Shown here: positions 43,135-52,391 of the stretch, piece by piece
How the letters are laid out: each line of letters starts with the position of its first letter
How positions within the stretch are numbered: position 1 is the first letter of the stretch
NCBI GenBank assembly: GCA_023663945.1
Contig: JAMPGL010000001.1
Location: 29,501 to 85,476, forward strand
Length of the DNA stretch: 55,976 nucleotides
DNA from: Lachnospiraceae bacterium
GTDB taxonomy: Bacteria; Bacillota; Clostridia; Lachnospirales; Lachnospiraceae
Reading direction: 5' to 3'
Translations under genes and position numbers: made by a program
The notes under the pieces: model-generated
The model's input: the letters and a program-made list of their open reading frames with translations, nothing else
Databases searched by the model: none
Told to the model about the DNA's origin: nothing

Positions 43135-44091
43135 TTACGTTTGTTCCTTCACAAACTGATAAAGCAATATATCCCCTTCTTTAATCCTATTATCGTCTGA
43201 AGGCAGCACCACCGCTCCATTCCTCACAAAAGCAATCACATCAATTCCGTTATCGCTTTCTATTTTGCTGACCGGTTTTCCTGCAAACGGACTGACTGCT
43301 CCGATCTCTTTACTGATAATCCCCTGTCCACGGCTCTTAACCCGTCCACGGTTTTGGATTCTGGTATACTGCTCCACAAAACCCGCTGAAATAATTCCTG
43401 TAGGGATTGCAACAACTCCCACTCCCAAAAAGGCAATGATGATTGCCATTCCTCTTCCCACGGCTGTAACCGGATAAATGTCCCCGTAACCCACCGTGAG
43501 AATCGTTGAAATGCTCCACCACATGCCGGAAAAGGCATTGTTAAACGCCTCCGGCTGCGCCTCGTGCTCCGCGCTGTACATACACAGCGAAGACGCCATC
43601 ATCAGCACCAGAATAATAAAAACAGAGGAGATAATCTGATTCTTCTTTTCATAGAGGACGGAAGTAATCACGTGAAAAGAGTCATAATAGGTATTAATCC
43701 GGAACAAATGAAAAATGCGGACAACCCTCAGCATTCGGAACGCGATAAATCCGGATAAGAAGAAAAACGGCAGGATTGTAAGCAAATCCACAATCCCGTC
43801 AAAGGAAGTCAAAAACTTCCAAACCGCCTGCATTCTGCTTTTTCCCGGATATAAATATTCCGCCGTCCAGATTCTCAGCAGATATTCGACGCAAAAAATC
43901 CCTATGGTAACCGCTTCCAAAACCTTTAGCGCCGTACCGTACCGCTCCATCTGGGAAAAGGTCTCCAAGAAGAGAACTGCAATATTAGTCAAGATTACCG
44001 CCGCAATAAAAATGTCGAATCCTCTGCTGACCAAGTCATCCCGGTTTCCTATTTGAATAATATCAAAAACCCGCTTCTTTTTCTTTTCCAT
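43135..44091 (-). CDS. Voltage-gated-like potassium channel with C-terminal TrkA_C domain
   Basis: This 318-residue protein has six membrane segments: S1-S4 voltage-sensor-like (an S4 with Arg repeats in FRMLRVVRIFHLFRINTYY), then a pore loop with the K+ filter TVGYGDIYP at about residue 205. The tail (SKIESDNGIDVIAFVRNGAV to ILLYQFVKEQ) is a TrkA_C/RCK-C-like ligand domain. The ATG at 44091 follows AAGGA. Confidence 0.9.
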   Translation of the reverse strand: MEKKKKRVFDIIQIGNRDDLVSRGFDIFIAAVILTNIAVLFLETFSQMERYGTALKVLEAVTIGIFCVEYLLRIWTAEYLYPGKSRMQAVWKFLTSFDGIVDLLTILPFFFLSGFIAFRMLRVVRIFHLFRINTYYDSFHVITSVLYEKKNQIISSVFIILVLMMASSLCMYSAEHEAQPEAFNNAFSGMWWSISTILTVGYGDIYPVTAVGRGMAIIIAFLGVGVVAIPTGIISAGFVEQYTRIQNRGRVKSRGQGIISKEIGAVSPFAGKPVSKIESDNGIDVIAFVRNGAVVLPSDDNRIKEGDILLYQFVKEQT

Positions 44092-44193
44092 CTGCTTATC
44101 CTTCTTCCAGTGCACCGCACCTTTTATTCCCTTTCAGACTTCCACCTCTTATTCCTCTTTCAGACTTCCCCGCTTACTTTCGTTGTGGATTCC

Positions 44194-45741
44194 TTACATC
44201 ATCGGCGCAAACAGCTTAAATACTCTTCCTAAGAATTTTTGAATCAGAGGAATCTTCTTATAATACTCCTTGGTAACCTCCTGACACTTTTTCAAGGTCT
44301 CCTGAAAATCATTCTCAACCTTTCCTACCACTTGATTATCGTAAAAACTTACCCCGCACTCAAAATGATGATAAAAGCTCCGATAGTCCAGATTTACTGT
44401 TCCCACCGCGGCGCTGACGTCATCGGAGACAAACGCCTTGGCGTGGATAAAGCCCGGCGTGTATTCATAGACCTTAATTCCCGCCCGCAGAAGCGAAGGA
44501 TAAAAGGTTCTGGCTATATAATAGACAATCCGCTTATCGGGAATATGCGGAAGGATCATGGCAACCTCCACTCCGCGCTCCGCCGCATAGCACATGGCAG
44601 CCAAAAATTCCCTGTCCACAATAAAGTACGGCGTCATAATATGGACATACCGAACCGCCTGATTGACCATCGACTGATAGACCATCTTGGTCACTTCTTC
44701 TTTTCTGGTGGGCGTTCCGCCATAAGGAATGACAAAGCCGTCATGATACAAAGGCTGTTCGTATTCTATCCCCTGCAGATACTTGTCATAGTCTTCCTTT
44801 CCCTTTTCTGAGACGTTCCACATTTGAAGAAACATGATGGTAAAGCTTCTGACAGCATCGCCGGTTACTTTAACCGCAACATCCTTCCAATGTCCGTAAA
44901 CCACCTTTTGATTAATATATTCATCTGCCAGATTGACTCCTCCGGTAAACGCCACCTTGCCGTCAATCACCACGATTTTTCTGTGATCTCTGTTATTCTG
45001 GCTGGTGGAAAGAAATGGAATAATCGGAGCAAACATCTTTGCCTTAATCCCGTATTCCTGAAGCTGCTTGGGATAGCTGTAGGGCAAAAGCACAATTGAG
45101 CACATTCCGTCATACATTACCCGGACTTCCACGCCCTCCTCTGCCTTTTGCTTTAAAATCTCCAAAACCGCATTCCACATAATTCCCCGTTCCACGATAA
45201 AGTATTCCAAGAAAATAAAGTGCTGCGCCTTTTTCAGTTCCTCCAAGAGATCCTGAAATTTATCCTCTCCTAAGGGATAATAAACCGCCTTGGAATTATG
45301 ATACACGGGATACCCGGCACACTGATCCATGTACTGAGAAAACCTCTGATAGGATTCCGGGCATTCCTTAAGCGCCTGCGCGGTCTCCTCGGAAGTTTTC
45401 ATAAGTTCTTCCGTTTCCTTAGTCCTGACATACATTTTGGCTTTCAGCCCGATTCCGCCGGCATTGGAAATCACAAACACATAAATCAAAGCTCCTAAGA
45501 CCGGCAGGATACAGATAGGAATAATCCAGCTGATTTTAAACTCCGGAGGCTCGTCCCTGTTGACGATGTAAATAATCAGGACAGCCCCTAACAGGCTCAT
45601 TCCCTCCCAAAGATAATGAAAATAATTTCCCAGCCATACAAAGCTTGCCAGCAAAACCAAAACCTGCATAATCAGCATTAGAAAAATAATCAGCATCCGG
45701 CTGAAAATAATTTTAAATGCACCGTTTATAAACCGTTTCAT
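44194..45741 (-). CDS. cls: Cardiolipin synthase
   Basis: This 515-residue phospholipase-D-family enzyme joins two phosphatidylglycerol molecules to make cardiolipin. It has two N-terminal membrane helices (IIFSRMLIIFLMLIMQVLVL and the next) and two HKD motifs: HRKIVVIDGKVAFTGGVNL near residue 245 and HAKAFVSDDVSAAVGTVNLD near residue 425. Length is standard. Confidence 0.94.
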   Translation of the reverse strand: MKRFINGAFKIIFSRMLIIFLMLIMQVLVLLASFVWLGNYFHYLWEGMSLLGAVLIIYIVNRDEPPEFKISWIIPICILPVLGALIYVFVISNAGGIGLKAKMYVRTKETEELMKTSEETAQALKECPESYQRFSQYMDQCAGYPVYHNSKAVYYPLGEDKFQDLLEELKKAQHFIFLEYFIVERGIMWNAVLEILKQKAEEGVEVRVMYDGMCSIVLLPYSYPKQLQEYGIKAKMFAPIIPFLSTSQNNRDHRKIVVIDGKVAFTGGVNLADEYINQKVVYGHWKDVAVKVTGDAVRSFTIMFLQMWNVSEKGKEDYDKYLQGIEYEQPLYHDGFVIPYGGTPTRKEEVTKMVYQSMVNQAVRYVHIMTPYFIVDREFLAAMCYAAERGVEVAMILPHIPDKRIVYYIARTFYPSLLRAGIKVYEYTPGFIHAKAFVSDDVSAAVGTVNLDYRSFYHHFECGVSFYDNQVVGKVENDFQETLKKCQEVTKEYYKKIPLIQKFLGRVFKLFAPMM

Positions 45742-45830
45742 AGGTTACATCCACCTGCCTTTTCCTATGTTGCGGCGCTTTCCATAAGCACACATGCCCA
45801 CTTCGCTGTCCATACGCCGCCATTTCTAAT

Positions 45831-46664
45831 CTATACCTTCAGCGTGTGCAGAATCTCCTCAAAACAGACCCCGTTCTTGCGGGGAATCTGCATCTCCACA
45901 GATTTCTGCATACTCTTTTTAACAAACCGGGAAGCCTTTTTGACGGAAAGCTGAAAGGGAACCCCATTCACTCCATCCGCCGCAATAATTGCCGCAAATA
46001 AGTCGCCGGTTCCACACCGCTCGTCCCCCACCCGGAAAGTTTTGATAAAGTGCGCCTCCTGCCCCTTCTCATATACAAAGTTGGCAATCAGCTCCCCTTG
46101 AGGGATTCCCGTGATGACAATCTGGTTCGGTCCCATCTCGTTTAGGCTTTCCGCCATGACGGACAGCTCCCTTTTGGTCCATCCGCTTTCCCGATAAGGG
46201 GTGTCTGTGAGCCTGCACGCCTCCGTTAAATTGGGAGTGATAATCTTTGCGCGGGAAACCAGCCTTCTCATCTCCCTGCACATCTCTTCCGTGTAAGTTC
46301 CTGCAATTTTTCCGTGATCGCCCATCACCGGGTCGATAACAACAATCGTGTCCCCATTTTGAAATTCATCAATAAAGCGCTCCACCATTTCAATCTGCCG
46401 GACAGACCCCAAAAAACCGGACATAATCCCTTCAAAGGAAAGTCCCAGCCTCTTCCACATATCCAGATAGTCCGAAAGCCTGTCTGTGTAATCATCAAAA
46501 AAATATTCCTCATACCCTGTGTGATTCGACAAAATTGAGGTTGGCACGGGACAACACTGAATCTTCATATGAGAAATAACCGGGATGGAAACGGTAAGTG
46601 CGCATCTTCCATATCCGGTCAGATCATTGATTGCCGCTATCTTTTTTTGACTGCCTTGTTCCAT
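45831..46664 (-). CDS. pdxY: Pyridoxamine/pyridoxal kinase
   Basis: This 277-residue ribokinase-fold enzyme phosphorylates pyridoxal or pyridoxamine for the vitamin B6 salvage pathway. Markers are the N-terminal AINDLTGYGRCALTVSIPVI, VVIDPVMGDHGK and the anion-hole/catalytic GDERCGTGDLFAAIIAA (GTGD with the base Asp). It starts 47 bp after mscL; the gap contains a 20-bp palindrome. Confidence 0.9.
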   Translation of the reverse strand: MEQGSQKKIAAINDLTGYGRCALTVSIPVISHMKIQCCPVPTSILSNHTGYEEYFFDDYTDRLSDYLDMWKRLGLSFEGIMSGFLGSVRQIEMVERFIDEFQNGDTIVVIDPVMGDHGKIAGTYTEEMCREMRRLVSRAKIITPNLTEACRLTDTPYRESGWTKRELSVMAESLNEMGPNQIVITGIPQGELIANFVYEKGQEAHFIKTFRVGDERCGTGDLFAAIIAADGVNGVPFQLSVKKASRFVKKSMQKSVEMQIPRKNGVCFEEILHTLKV

Positions 46665-46681
46665 ATCATTCCTCTTTCAGT

Positions 46682-46701
46682 ACATGACACATGTGTCATG
46701 T
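46682..46701. repeat. 20-bp perfect palindrome between mscL and pdxY
   Basis: ACATGACACATGTGTCATGT is self-complementary over its full length, 18 bp upstream of the pdxY start. There is no T-run, so it looks like an operator or mRNA hairpin rather than a terminator. Confidence 0.6.
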
Positions 46702-46711
46702 GCCTTGATGC

Positions 46712-47134
<423 letters not shown>

Positions 47135-47280
47135 CCTCTGCTTGTCTCCTTTCCTGTCTGTAACTTCTTGTGCATTCTATCAACAGGCACTCACTTACAA
47201 CTGCCTTTTCATATTATACAGGAAAACCTATCCAAAATCTACCCTGAACTGAGACCTGCGGTTGTACTTTGCTATTAAAT

Positions 47281-47346
47281 TTGATGCAACTTTGATGCAA
47301 CTTTGATGCAATTATGATACAAGTTTGATGCAACTATGATGCAAGT
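47281..47346. repeat. Array of six 11-bp direct repeats upstream of the lipoprotein gene
   Basis: Six copies of TTGATGCAACT (with up to three changes in single copies) stand end to end with a period of 11 bp, close to one DNA turn. The array stops 2 bp before the -35 box of the promoter at 47349-47377. Confidence 0.85.
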
Positions 47347-47348
47347 TT

Positions 47349-47377
47349 TTGTTACAATGACTCCGTAACTATACAAC
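47349..47377 (+). promoter_or_regulatory. Promoter of the lipoprotein gene
   Basis: TTGTTA (47349-47354) and TACAAC (47372-47377) are 17 bp apart. The weak -10 would fit an activator-dependent promoter. Confidence 0.5.
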
Positions 47378-47430
47378 AGACTATATTTTATGCAGTTGGG
47401 AAAATCTCGTGCGATAACAAGGAGCTTGAA

Positions 47431-49074
47431 ATGAAAAAATACTATAAAATTCTGATAATGCTTACAACAATTACTCTCTATCTGCTCACGGCATGCAGCG
47501 GGAGCGGACAGGACTCTCAGGATTCCGGCTCTCAGACTGCCGCTTTACAAAATGAAACAAGCGGACTTCCGGCGGATATTACCAGCCTCTCCCCCACAGA
47601 ATCTCCTAGACCCGAACAGGAATTATCCGAGGAAAATCTGGAAATTTCAGAAGAGATCCCCGATCCCATCACAGGCACATGGAAAAATCATCGGGGCGAT
47701 GTCTATACAGAAATTGAACGATGGACATCCATTTATAAAACCTGCTTTACTCCTGACGGACAGGTAGTTCACTACGGAAATCGAAATGTGGACAAAGGCA
47801 TCTGGACACGCATAGACGAAAACACTGTCACCGCTTATTTTGATGACTGCACTTATACCGCAATAGGATCTCAGGTGTTTACTCTGCCATCCTATCATGT
47901 CACATACACCTATGATGCGGAGGAACTAACCCTTAACCGCCAGACAGACCGGGCGGATAAGCTCACTTATGAAGTAAATTGGAATAACAATACGAAGATA
48001 TGTACAGCCACGGATTTTGATACTTATGAGAAACCTCTTTATCGTGATTATTATAATAACGAATGTACAATATCCGATTATTACCCAGCTTATCCGGAAA
48101 AAGTCGAATATTGCTCCGCCCTCGAAAAGGCGCTGCTGTCTCTTGCCGATGACCTGCAAAACGGGGCAGAAGTAAAACTGGAGCGCGCAGACCTGCCTTA
48201 TGAACTGAAAAATGTATCCTTCTACGACCTGACCGGAAATGGAAAGCCGGAAATCTTTGCTTATGTTGAAATGTGTCATTCTTTCGACAGTTCCGGCGCT
48301 CTTTATATCCTTTTTCAAAAGCCGGACGGGGAATATGCGATACTCGCCAAAAACACCGATTTCTATTACTCTGAACTTTTAGCGCCGGATGGAACAGAGC
48401 TTCTTTCCCTTTCCAACTATGGAAATGGTTCTTGGAAAGGCGGGCACAGAGTCCACATAGGTTATCGGAAAGAGCAAGTGGTCGTAGATTGTGATGAGCA
48501 CTATAGTTTTCACTGGGATTTTCCCCTTATCAACTATGTAAATGACTACAAAAACGGCATATCCTATGTGTATGTATCCGATAAGAATTACACCGGCTGT
48601 GAAGGGTGTGGAAGTTATAAAAGCCTTGAGCAAAGCCTGAAAATTGATGAAGAAGCTTTCTCTCCTATGCTGGTTCCCTTTACCGGATATGACGCCTCGA
48701 ATACGGATTACCCTGCCGTTTACCATTTGTGAAGCCCTTTTGATGAACAATGGTGGCAGGACGGTGCCAGCTTTCCCGGGGACGAAGATCCTTATGGAAG
48801 GACTGCCGACTGGTCAATTACTGCCGCTGATGACCACCCGGACGAAATGTTACAGGCAGCCGTAGAAGAATCCGGTCTGAAATTAGAAAAGAAGGCATAC
48901 CCTTGGACTCCGGAAACCAAAAAGAATGTTACCGACCTGCTCCGCTGTCCCGTGGCGGACTATTATTACTTGTCGGACTATTATGCCGCTGCCTACATGC
49001 GGGGGAAAATCTGCTTTTATGAAAAAGAAATATTACCCGACGGATACGGAGAAGAATGGGTATTGATGGAGTAG
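47431..49074 (+). pseudogene. Lipoprotein gene interrupted by an in-frame TGA
   Basis: A lipoprotein signal (TLYLLTACSGSG) opens an open frame of 433 codons ending in TGA at 48730-48732. The same frame then continues without a break for 114 codons to a TAG at 49072-49074, with protein-like, acidic and aromatic sequence (FDEQWWQDG, DYYYLSDYYAAAYMRG). No start codon with a ribosome site precedes the second part. The original protein was probably about 548 residues. It may be a nonsense pseudogene, a readthrough gene or a sequencing error. Function is unknown; the start follows AAGGAG. Confidence 0.75.
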
Positions 49075-49118
49075 GGCCGACTCTAAAACAATAAAAACGG
49101 AGTCGATCCTTCTTACGA

Positions 49119-49162
49119 AAAGAAGCTGAAATCCTTGAAACTCAAGGAATTTCAGCTTCTTC
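49119..49162. terminator. Terminator between the lipoprotein gene and tRNA-Arg
   Basis: AAGAAGCTGAAATCCTTGA and TCAAGGAATTTCAGCTTCTT pair along 19 bp with one bulge over an AAC loop. On the minus strand TTTTC follows, ending the tRNA transcript. Confidence 0.75.
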
Positions 49163-49168
49163 AACCAC

Positions 49169-49242
49169 CGTGCGCTAGAGGATTCGAACCCCCGACCTTT
49201 TGGTCCGTAGCCAAACGCTCTATCCAGCTGAGCTAAGCGCAC
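49169..49242 (-). tRNA. tRNA-Arg (anticodon ACG)
   Basis: Acceptor GTGCGCT/AGCGCAC is perfect. The anticodon arm TTTGG-CTACGGA-CCAAA gives ACG, deaminated to ICG for CGN codons. The discriminator is G; CCA is not encoded. Confidence 0.95.
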
Positions 49243-49332
49243 ATTTGCTGCACCTGCAACAATAGATATTGTATAATAACCATGTGTATTTGTCAAGAAA
49301 ATTGTCAGGCAGGTTTGCCAATAATCATTTAA

Positions 49333-49824
49333 TCACTTAATATGTTCTCTCAGCCTCTGATACAACTTCTCACCTATCCGTACCCCGCTTTCTTTCAACA
49401 ACTCAATACACTTTTCCACATCTTCTCTTGTCAGCATCTCCTCATCAAACGCTTGTGTTAAAATCCCAATTGTACCAGTTATTGTTATTCCCAGCCTTTT
49501 TGCAACCTGCCTGCCCTTATGCTCGTCCATCAGCAAAACATCCGAACACTTTTCATCTGCCAAAATAATTGCTTCACTCTCTCCGGCATCTAATCCAGTA
49601 AAATTTCGCAAAATGGTAACTGATTTCTCATTGTCTACTTCTTTCACATAAAGAAATTCACATTCCTGTACTATTCGTATTTCCTCAGAAAATGTTTCAT
49701 TCTCTGTCAATTCCAAATACACTGCCTGCGGAATATACACGACATCAAATAATTTCTGAAGCAATTCCAACTGTCCTGCTTTTATGAGAGAAATAATCGG
49801 TGTGGTATCCGAAACAACTATCAT
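49333..49824 (-). CDS. PIN-like toxin, DUF3368 family
   Basis: This 163-residue PIN-domain ribonuclease-like protein has acidic active-site residues in VVSDTTPIISL (Asp6), VYLELTENE, LDAGESEAIILA and LLMDEHKGR. Such proteins cut RNA when freed from their antitoxin. The gene overlaps the UPF0175 gene upstream by 4 bp, the usual order in this module. Confidence 0.88.
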   Translation of the reverse strand: MIVVSDTTPIISLIKAGQLELLQKLFDVVYIPQAVYLELTENETFSEEIRIVQECEFLYVKEVDNEKSVTILRNFTGLDAGESEAIILADEKCSDVLLMDEHKGRQVAKRLGITITGTIGILTQAFDEEMLTREDVEKCIELLKESGVRIGEKLYQRLREHIK

Positions 49825-50102
49825 ACTGTCGCACCTCTTAATTTCTTCAATACCGCCAAATCCTCTTCAAATTCTTCCTCTGTTTCATCAAAGTACGGCA
49901 GCCCTAATTTACCATACAATGCAATCAAATCAATCTTATGAAGCCCCAGCATTTCTGCCGCCTTCCCATGAGACATAACACCACTTTTGATATAAGGATA
50001 GACCAACATAGCATTTCTTGTTGTTTGTGCCTCTTTGTCCTCCAACACTGTATATGGTACAATTTCCTCGGGCACATCAATTTCTACCTTTGTCATTGTC
50101 AT
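49821..50102 (-). CDS. UPF0175 antitoxin
   Basis: This 93-residue antitoxin partner of DUF3368 has VEIDVPEEIVPY at the N-terminus and a helix-turn-helix-like region SHGKAAEMLGLHKIDLIALY, then an acidic segment. The start at 50102 has AAGGAG at the right distance; an ATG 9 bp upstream lies on top of it. It probably represses its own promoter. Confidence 0.85.
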   Translation of the reverse strand: MTMTKVEIDVPEEIVPYTVLEDKEAQTTRNAMLVYPYIKSGVMSHGKAAEMLGLHKIDLIALYGKLGLPYFDETEEEFEEDLAVLKKLRGATV

Positions 50103-50143
50103 AGGAATCATCTCCTTACCTTTAGGAATATACTACTTTTCAC

Positions 50144-50172
50144 ATTATACGCTTTTCATTTTATCCTTACAA
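50144..50172 (-). promoter_or_regulatory. Promoter of the toxin-antitoxin pair
   Basis: On the minus strand TTGTAA (50167-50172) and TATAAT (50144-50149) are 17 bp apart. Confidence 0.65.
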
Positions 50173-50246
50173 TAAAAACGTCAATAAACTTTCCGTCTTT
50201 ATCTGCCTGCTTTCCCTCAACCGGAACTGCAAGGCTGAACTGATAC

Positions 50247-52292
50247 TTAAATCTTTACCACAATCGTCCCGTACCCTTCCAGCGTCTTCCTGCCATTTAC
50301 CATCTCCTTCGTATACAAGTCAATGCATTCCTTATGAAAAAGAATCTCCGCCGGTTCCTTGCTGTAGTTGAGCACAAACAAATACCTGTCTTCTCCCTTC
50401 CGGCGGACTGCAATCTCACATTCTTCCGGCACTTCCGCCAAGTCCGCATAGGGCGACGAGACTCCAAGCTTGCGCAAAAACACATCCGCCGACTGTTCAT
50501 TCCATGCGCTTCCGTAATACCACGCCTGACCTTTTCCATGATGGCTGCATACCAGCGCACAGGTTCCTGCATAATAATCCGAAGTATAAACCGCTTTGGA
50601 CTCCGCCTGTTCTCCTGCCGGCTCTAAAAGGTCGGTAAATACCGAAGCCTCAAAAACAGTTCCTTCCCAATCCACCGTGACGCTTCCTGCATCCGGCGCA
50701 ATCAGGGAATACTCCGGTATATCTGCGCCGGTTAATGGTGCAAGAAGCCCCGGAAGCTTCTCCATCACGCATTTTCCGGTTACATCCTTGTATCCGCTGC
50801 GGCATCCCACTACCAAGACTCCTCCTTCCGCCACATAATCGGAGAGAAGCTTTGTTCTCTTCTCGTCTATGATGGTCGCATGAGGATAAAACAATACCTT
50901 ATATTTCTTTAAATCTTCCGCCGTAAACCAATCAGTCAAATACACATAGTCCATCGGGGTGTGGCTTCTCTGCGCGGCTTCAAAAAGAGCCTTTTGACTT
51001 ACAGAGTCAACCCTCTGATGCCAGTTATCAATCTCCACATCCCAAATATTATCGTAATCCTTCAGCACGCCAACCTGCGCCTCGTAAACGGCTCCCGCAA
51101 TCTCTCCCATTGCCTCCATCTGCTTATGAATCTGCTTGATTTCCCTGATCCTGCGGTTTTCTCTCCCTGAATAGTCCAAAATCCCATGCCAGTACATTTC
51201 TGTTCCCATAGTGCAGGTACGCCAGCGGAAATAACTGATAAAATCTGCGCCATGTGCGATTGACTGCATTGTCCACAGCGTAATCTGTCCGGGACGGGGC
51301 GTGGGCGCTTCCAGTCTGGTGTTCCATCCGCAGGCGCCTGACTGCTGTTCCATAATTCCAAAAATCGGAGAAATCGCGCGGGTCTCCGAAAGATTTCTGC
51401 TCCACTTCCGGTCTCTAAGGGCTTTGGGATCTGCATCATACATATCAAGGCAATAGCCAAAATCCGGGTAGGAATCATAGGTATAAAAATCCAGACTCTC
51501 CCGGGTCATTTCGTGATTATCCAAATGGCCGAAAAGTCCGTTTGTGGTGATAAAATCTCCCGGCTTGCAATGGCTTCTGATAATATCGCTCTGCATTTTT
51601 GCAAAGCTCCTTGCGCTGGCGGAAATCAGCCTGATATAATCCAGCACCTGATGCGGATTGACGGAATTTTGGCAGGTATATCTGGGTACAAAAACTTCTT
51701 CCCAATCGGTATAAGTCTGATTCCAAAACACCGTTCCCCAAGCCTCGTTCAAGGCATCAAGCGTGCCATATTTCTTTTTCAAAAATTCCCTAAACGCCGC
51801 GGTATCACTTTCCGAATAGAAGGAATCCATCTCACAATTCAGCTCATTGTCAATCTGCCAGCCGATAATGCATTTCCTTCCTGCATAGTGAGACGCAAAT
51901 TTTTCAGTTATTCTGGCACAGAACTTCCTGTAAATAGGCGAATTGTAATTGTAATGCCTCCGCATCCCATGGTAATATCGGTTTCCCTTTATATCTGCGT
52001 TCAGAACCTCCGGATATTTCTTTGTCAGCCATGCGGGCGGCGTGGCGGTAGGCGTACAAAAAATCACCTTCATGCCCGCCTCTTCTGCCAAATCCAAAAA
52101 GCGGTCAAAAAATTCGTAAGTAAATTCCCCTTCCGCCGGTTCCACCTTATTCCAGGCAAACTCTGCAATTCGGATCACTTCAATCCCTGTATCCAGCATA
52201 CGGCGCAAATCCTCTTTCCAGAGATTTTCCGGCCAATGCTCCGGATAATAGCAAGTTCCCATCACCAATCTTTGTCCGTCCAATATACTCAT
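50247..52292 (-). CDS. Beta-galactosidase, GH42
   Basis: This 681-residue enzyme hydrolyses terminal beta-galactosides. It has the GH42 (beta/alpha)8 barrel with MGTCYYPEHWPENLW near the start, the acid/base Glu in GWQIDNELNC and the nucleophile Glu in FGIMEQQSGACGW. Trimerisation and C-terminal sandwich domains follow (KYKVLFYPHATIIDEKR). The ATG at 52292 follows GGAGG; upstream codons lack a site. No signal peptide, so the substrate is imported. Confidence 0.95.
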   Translation of the reverse strand: MSILDGQRLVMGTCYYPEHWPENLWKEDLRRMLDTGIEVIRIAEFAWNKVEPAEGEFTYEFFDRFLDLAEEAGMKVIFCTPTATPPAWLTKKYPEVLNADIKGNRYYHGMRRHYNYNSPIYRKFCARITEKFASHYAGRKCIIGWQIDNELNCEMDSFYSESDTAAFREFLKKKYGTLDALNEAWGTVFWNQTYTDWEEVFVPRYTCQNSVNPHQVLDYIRLISASARSFAKMQSDIIRSHCKPGDFITTNGLFGHLDNHEMTRESLDFYTYDSYPDFGYCLDMYDADPKALRDRKWSRNLSETRAISPIFGIMEQQSGACGWNTRLEAPTPRPGQITLWTMQSIAHGADFISYFRWRTCTMGTEMYWHGILDYSGRENRRIREIKQIHKQMEAMGEIAGAVYEAQVGVLKDYDNIWDVEIDNWHQRVDSVSQKALFEAAQRSHTPMDYVYLTDWFTAEDLKKYKVLFYPHATIIDEKRTKLLSDYVAEGGVLVVGCRSGYKDVTGKCVMEKLPGLLAPLTGADIPEYSLIAPDAGSVTVDWEGTVFEASVFTDLLEPAGEQAESKAVYTSDYYAGTCALVCSHHGKGQAWYYGSAWNEQSADVFLRKLGVSSPYADLAEVPEECEIAVRRKGEDRYLFVLNYSKEPAEILFHKECIDLYTKEMVNGRKTLEGYGTIVVKI

Positions 52293-52346
52293 AACTCCTC
52301 CATTCTTTCCTGCCTGCGCGCATGCACAGCCCGCAGAAATCCCTCT

Positions 52347-52376
52347 TTTATAGAAAAAATATTGTATCGGCGTCAA
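52347..52376 (-). promoter_or_regulatory. Promoter of the GH42 gene
   Basis: On the minus strand TTGACG (52371-52376) and TATAAA (52347-52352) are 18 bp apart. A short hairpin around the J-protein stop lies just upstream (52383-52402). Confidence 0.6.
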
Positions 52377-52391
52377 ATGTCTAAACCAGCC

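Noticed and set aside
47281-47346. CRISPR array
   Set aside because: The repeats are 11 bp with no spacers and no cas genes are present.
48730-48732. Selenocysteine codon in the lipoprotein gene
   Set aside because: No SECIS-like hairpin is evident right after the TGA, and the product is not a known selenoprotein family.
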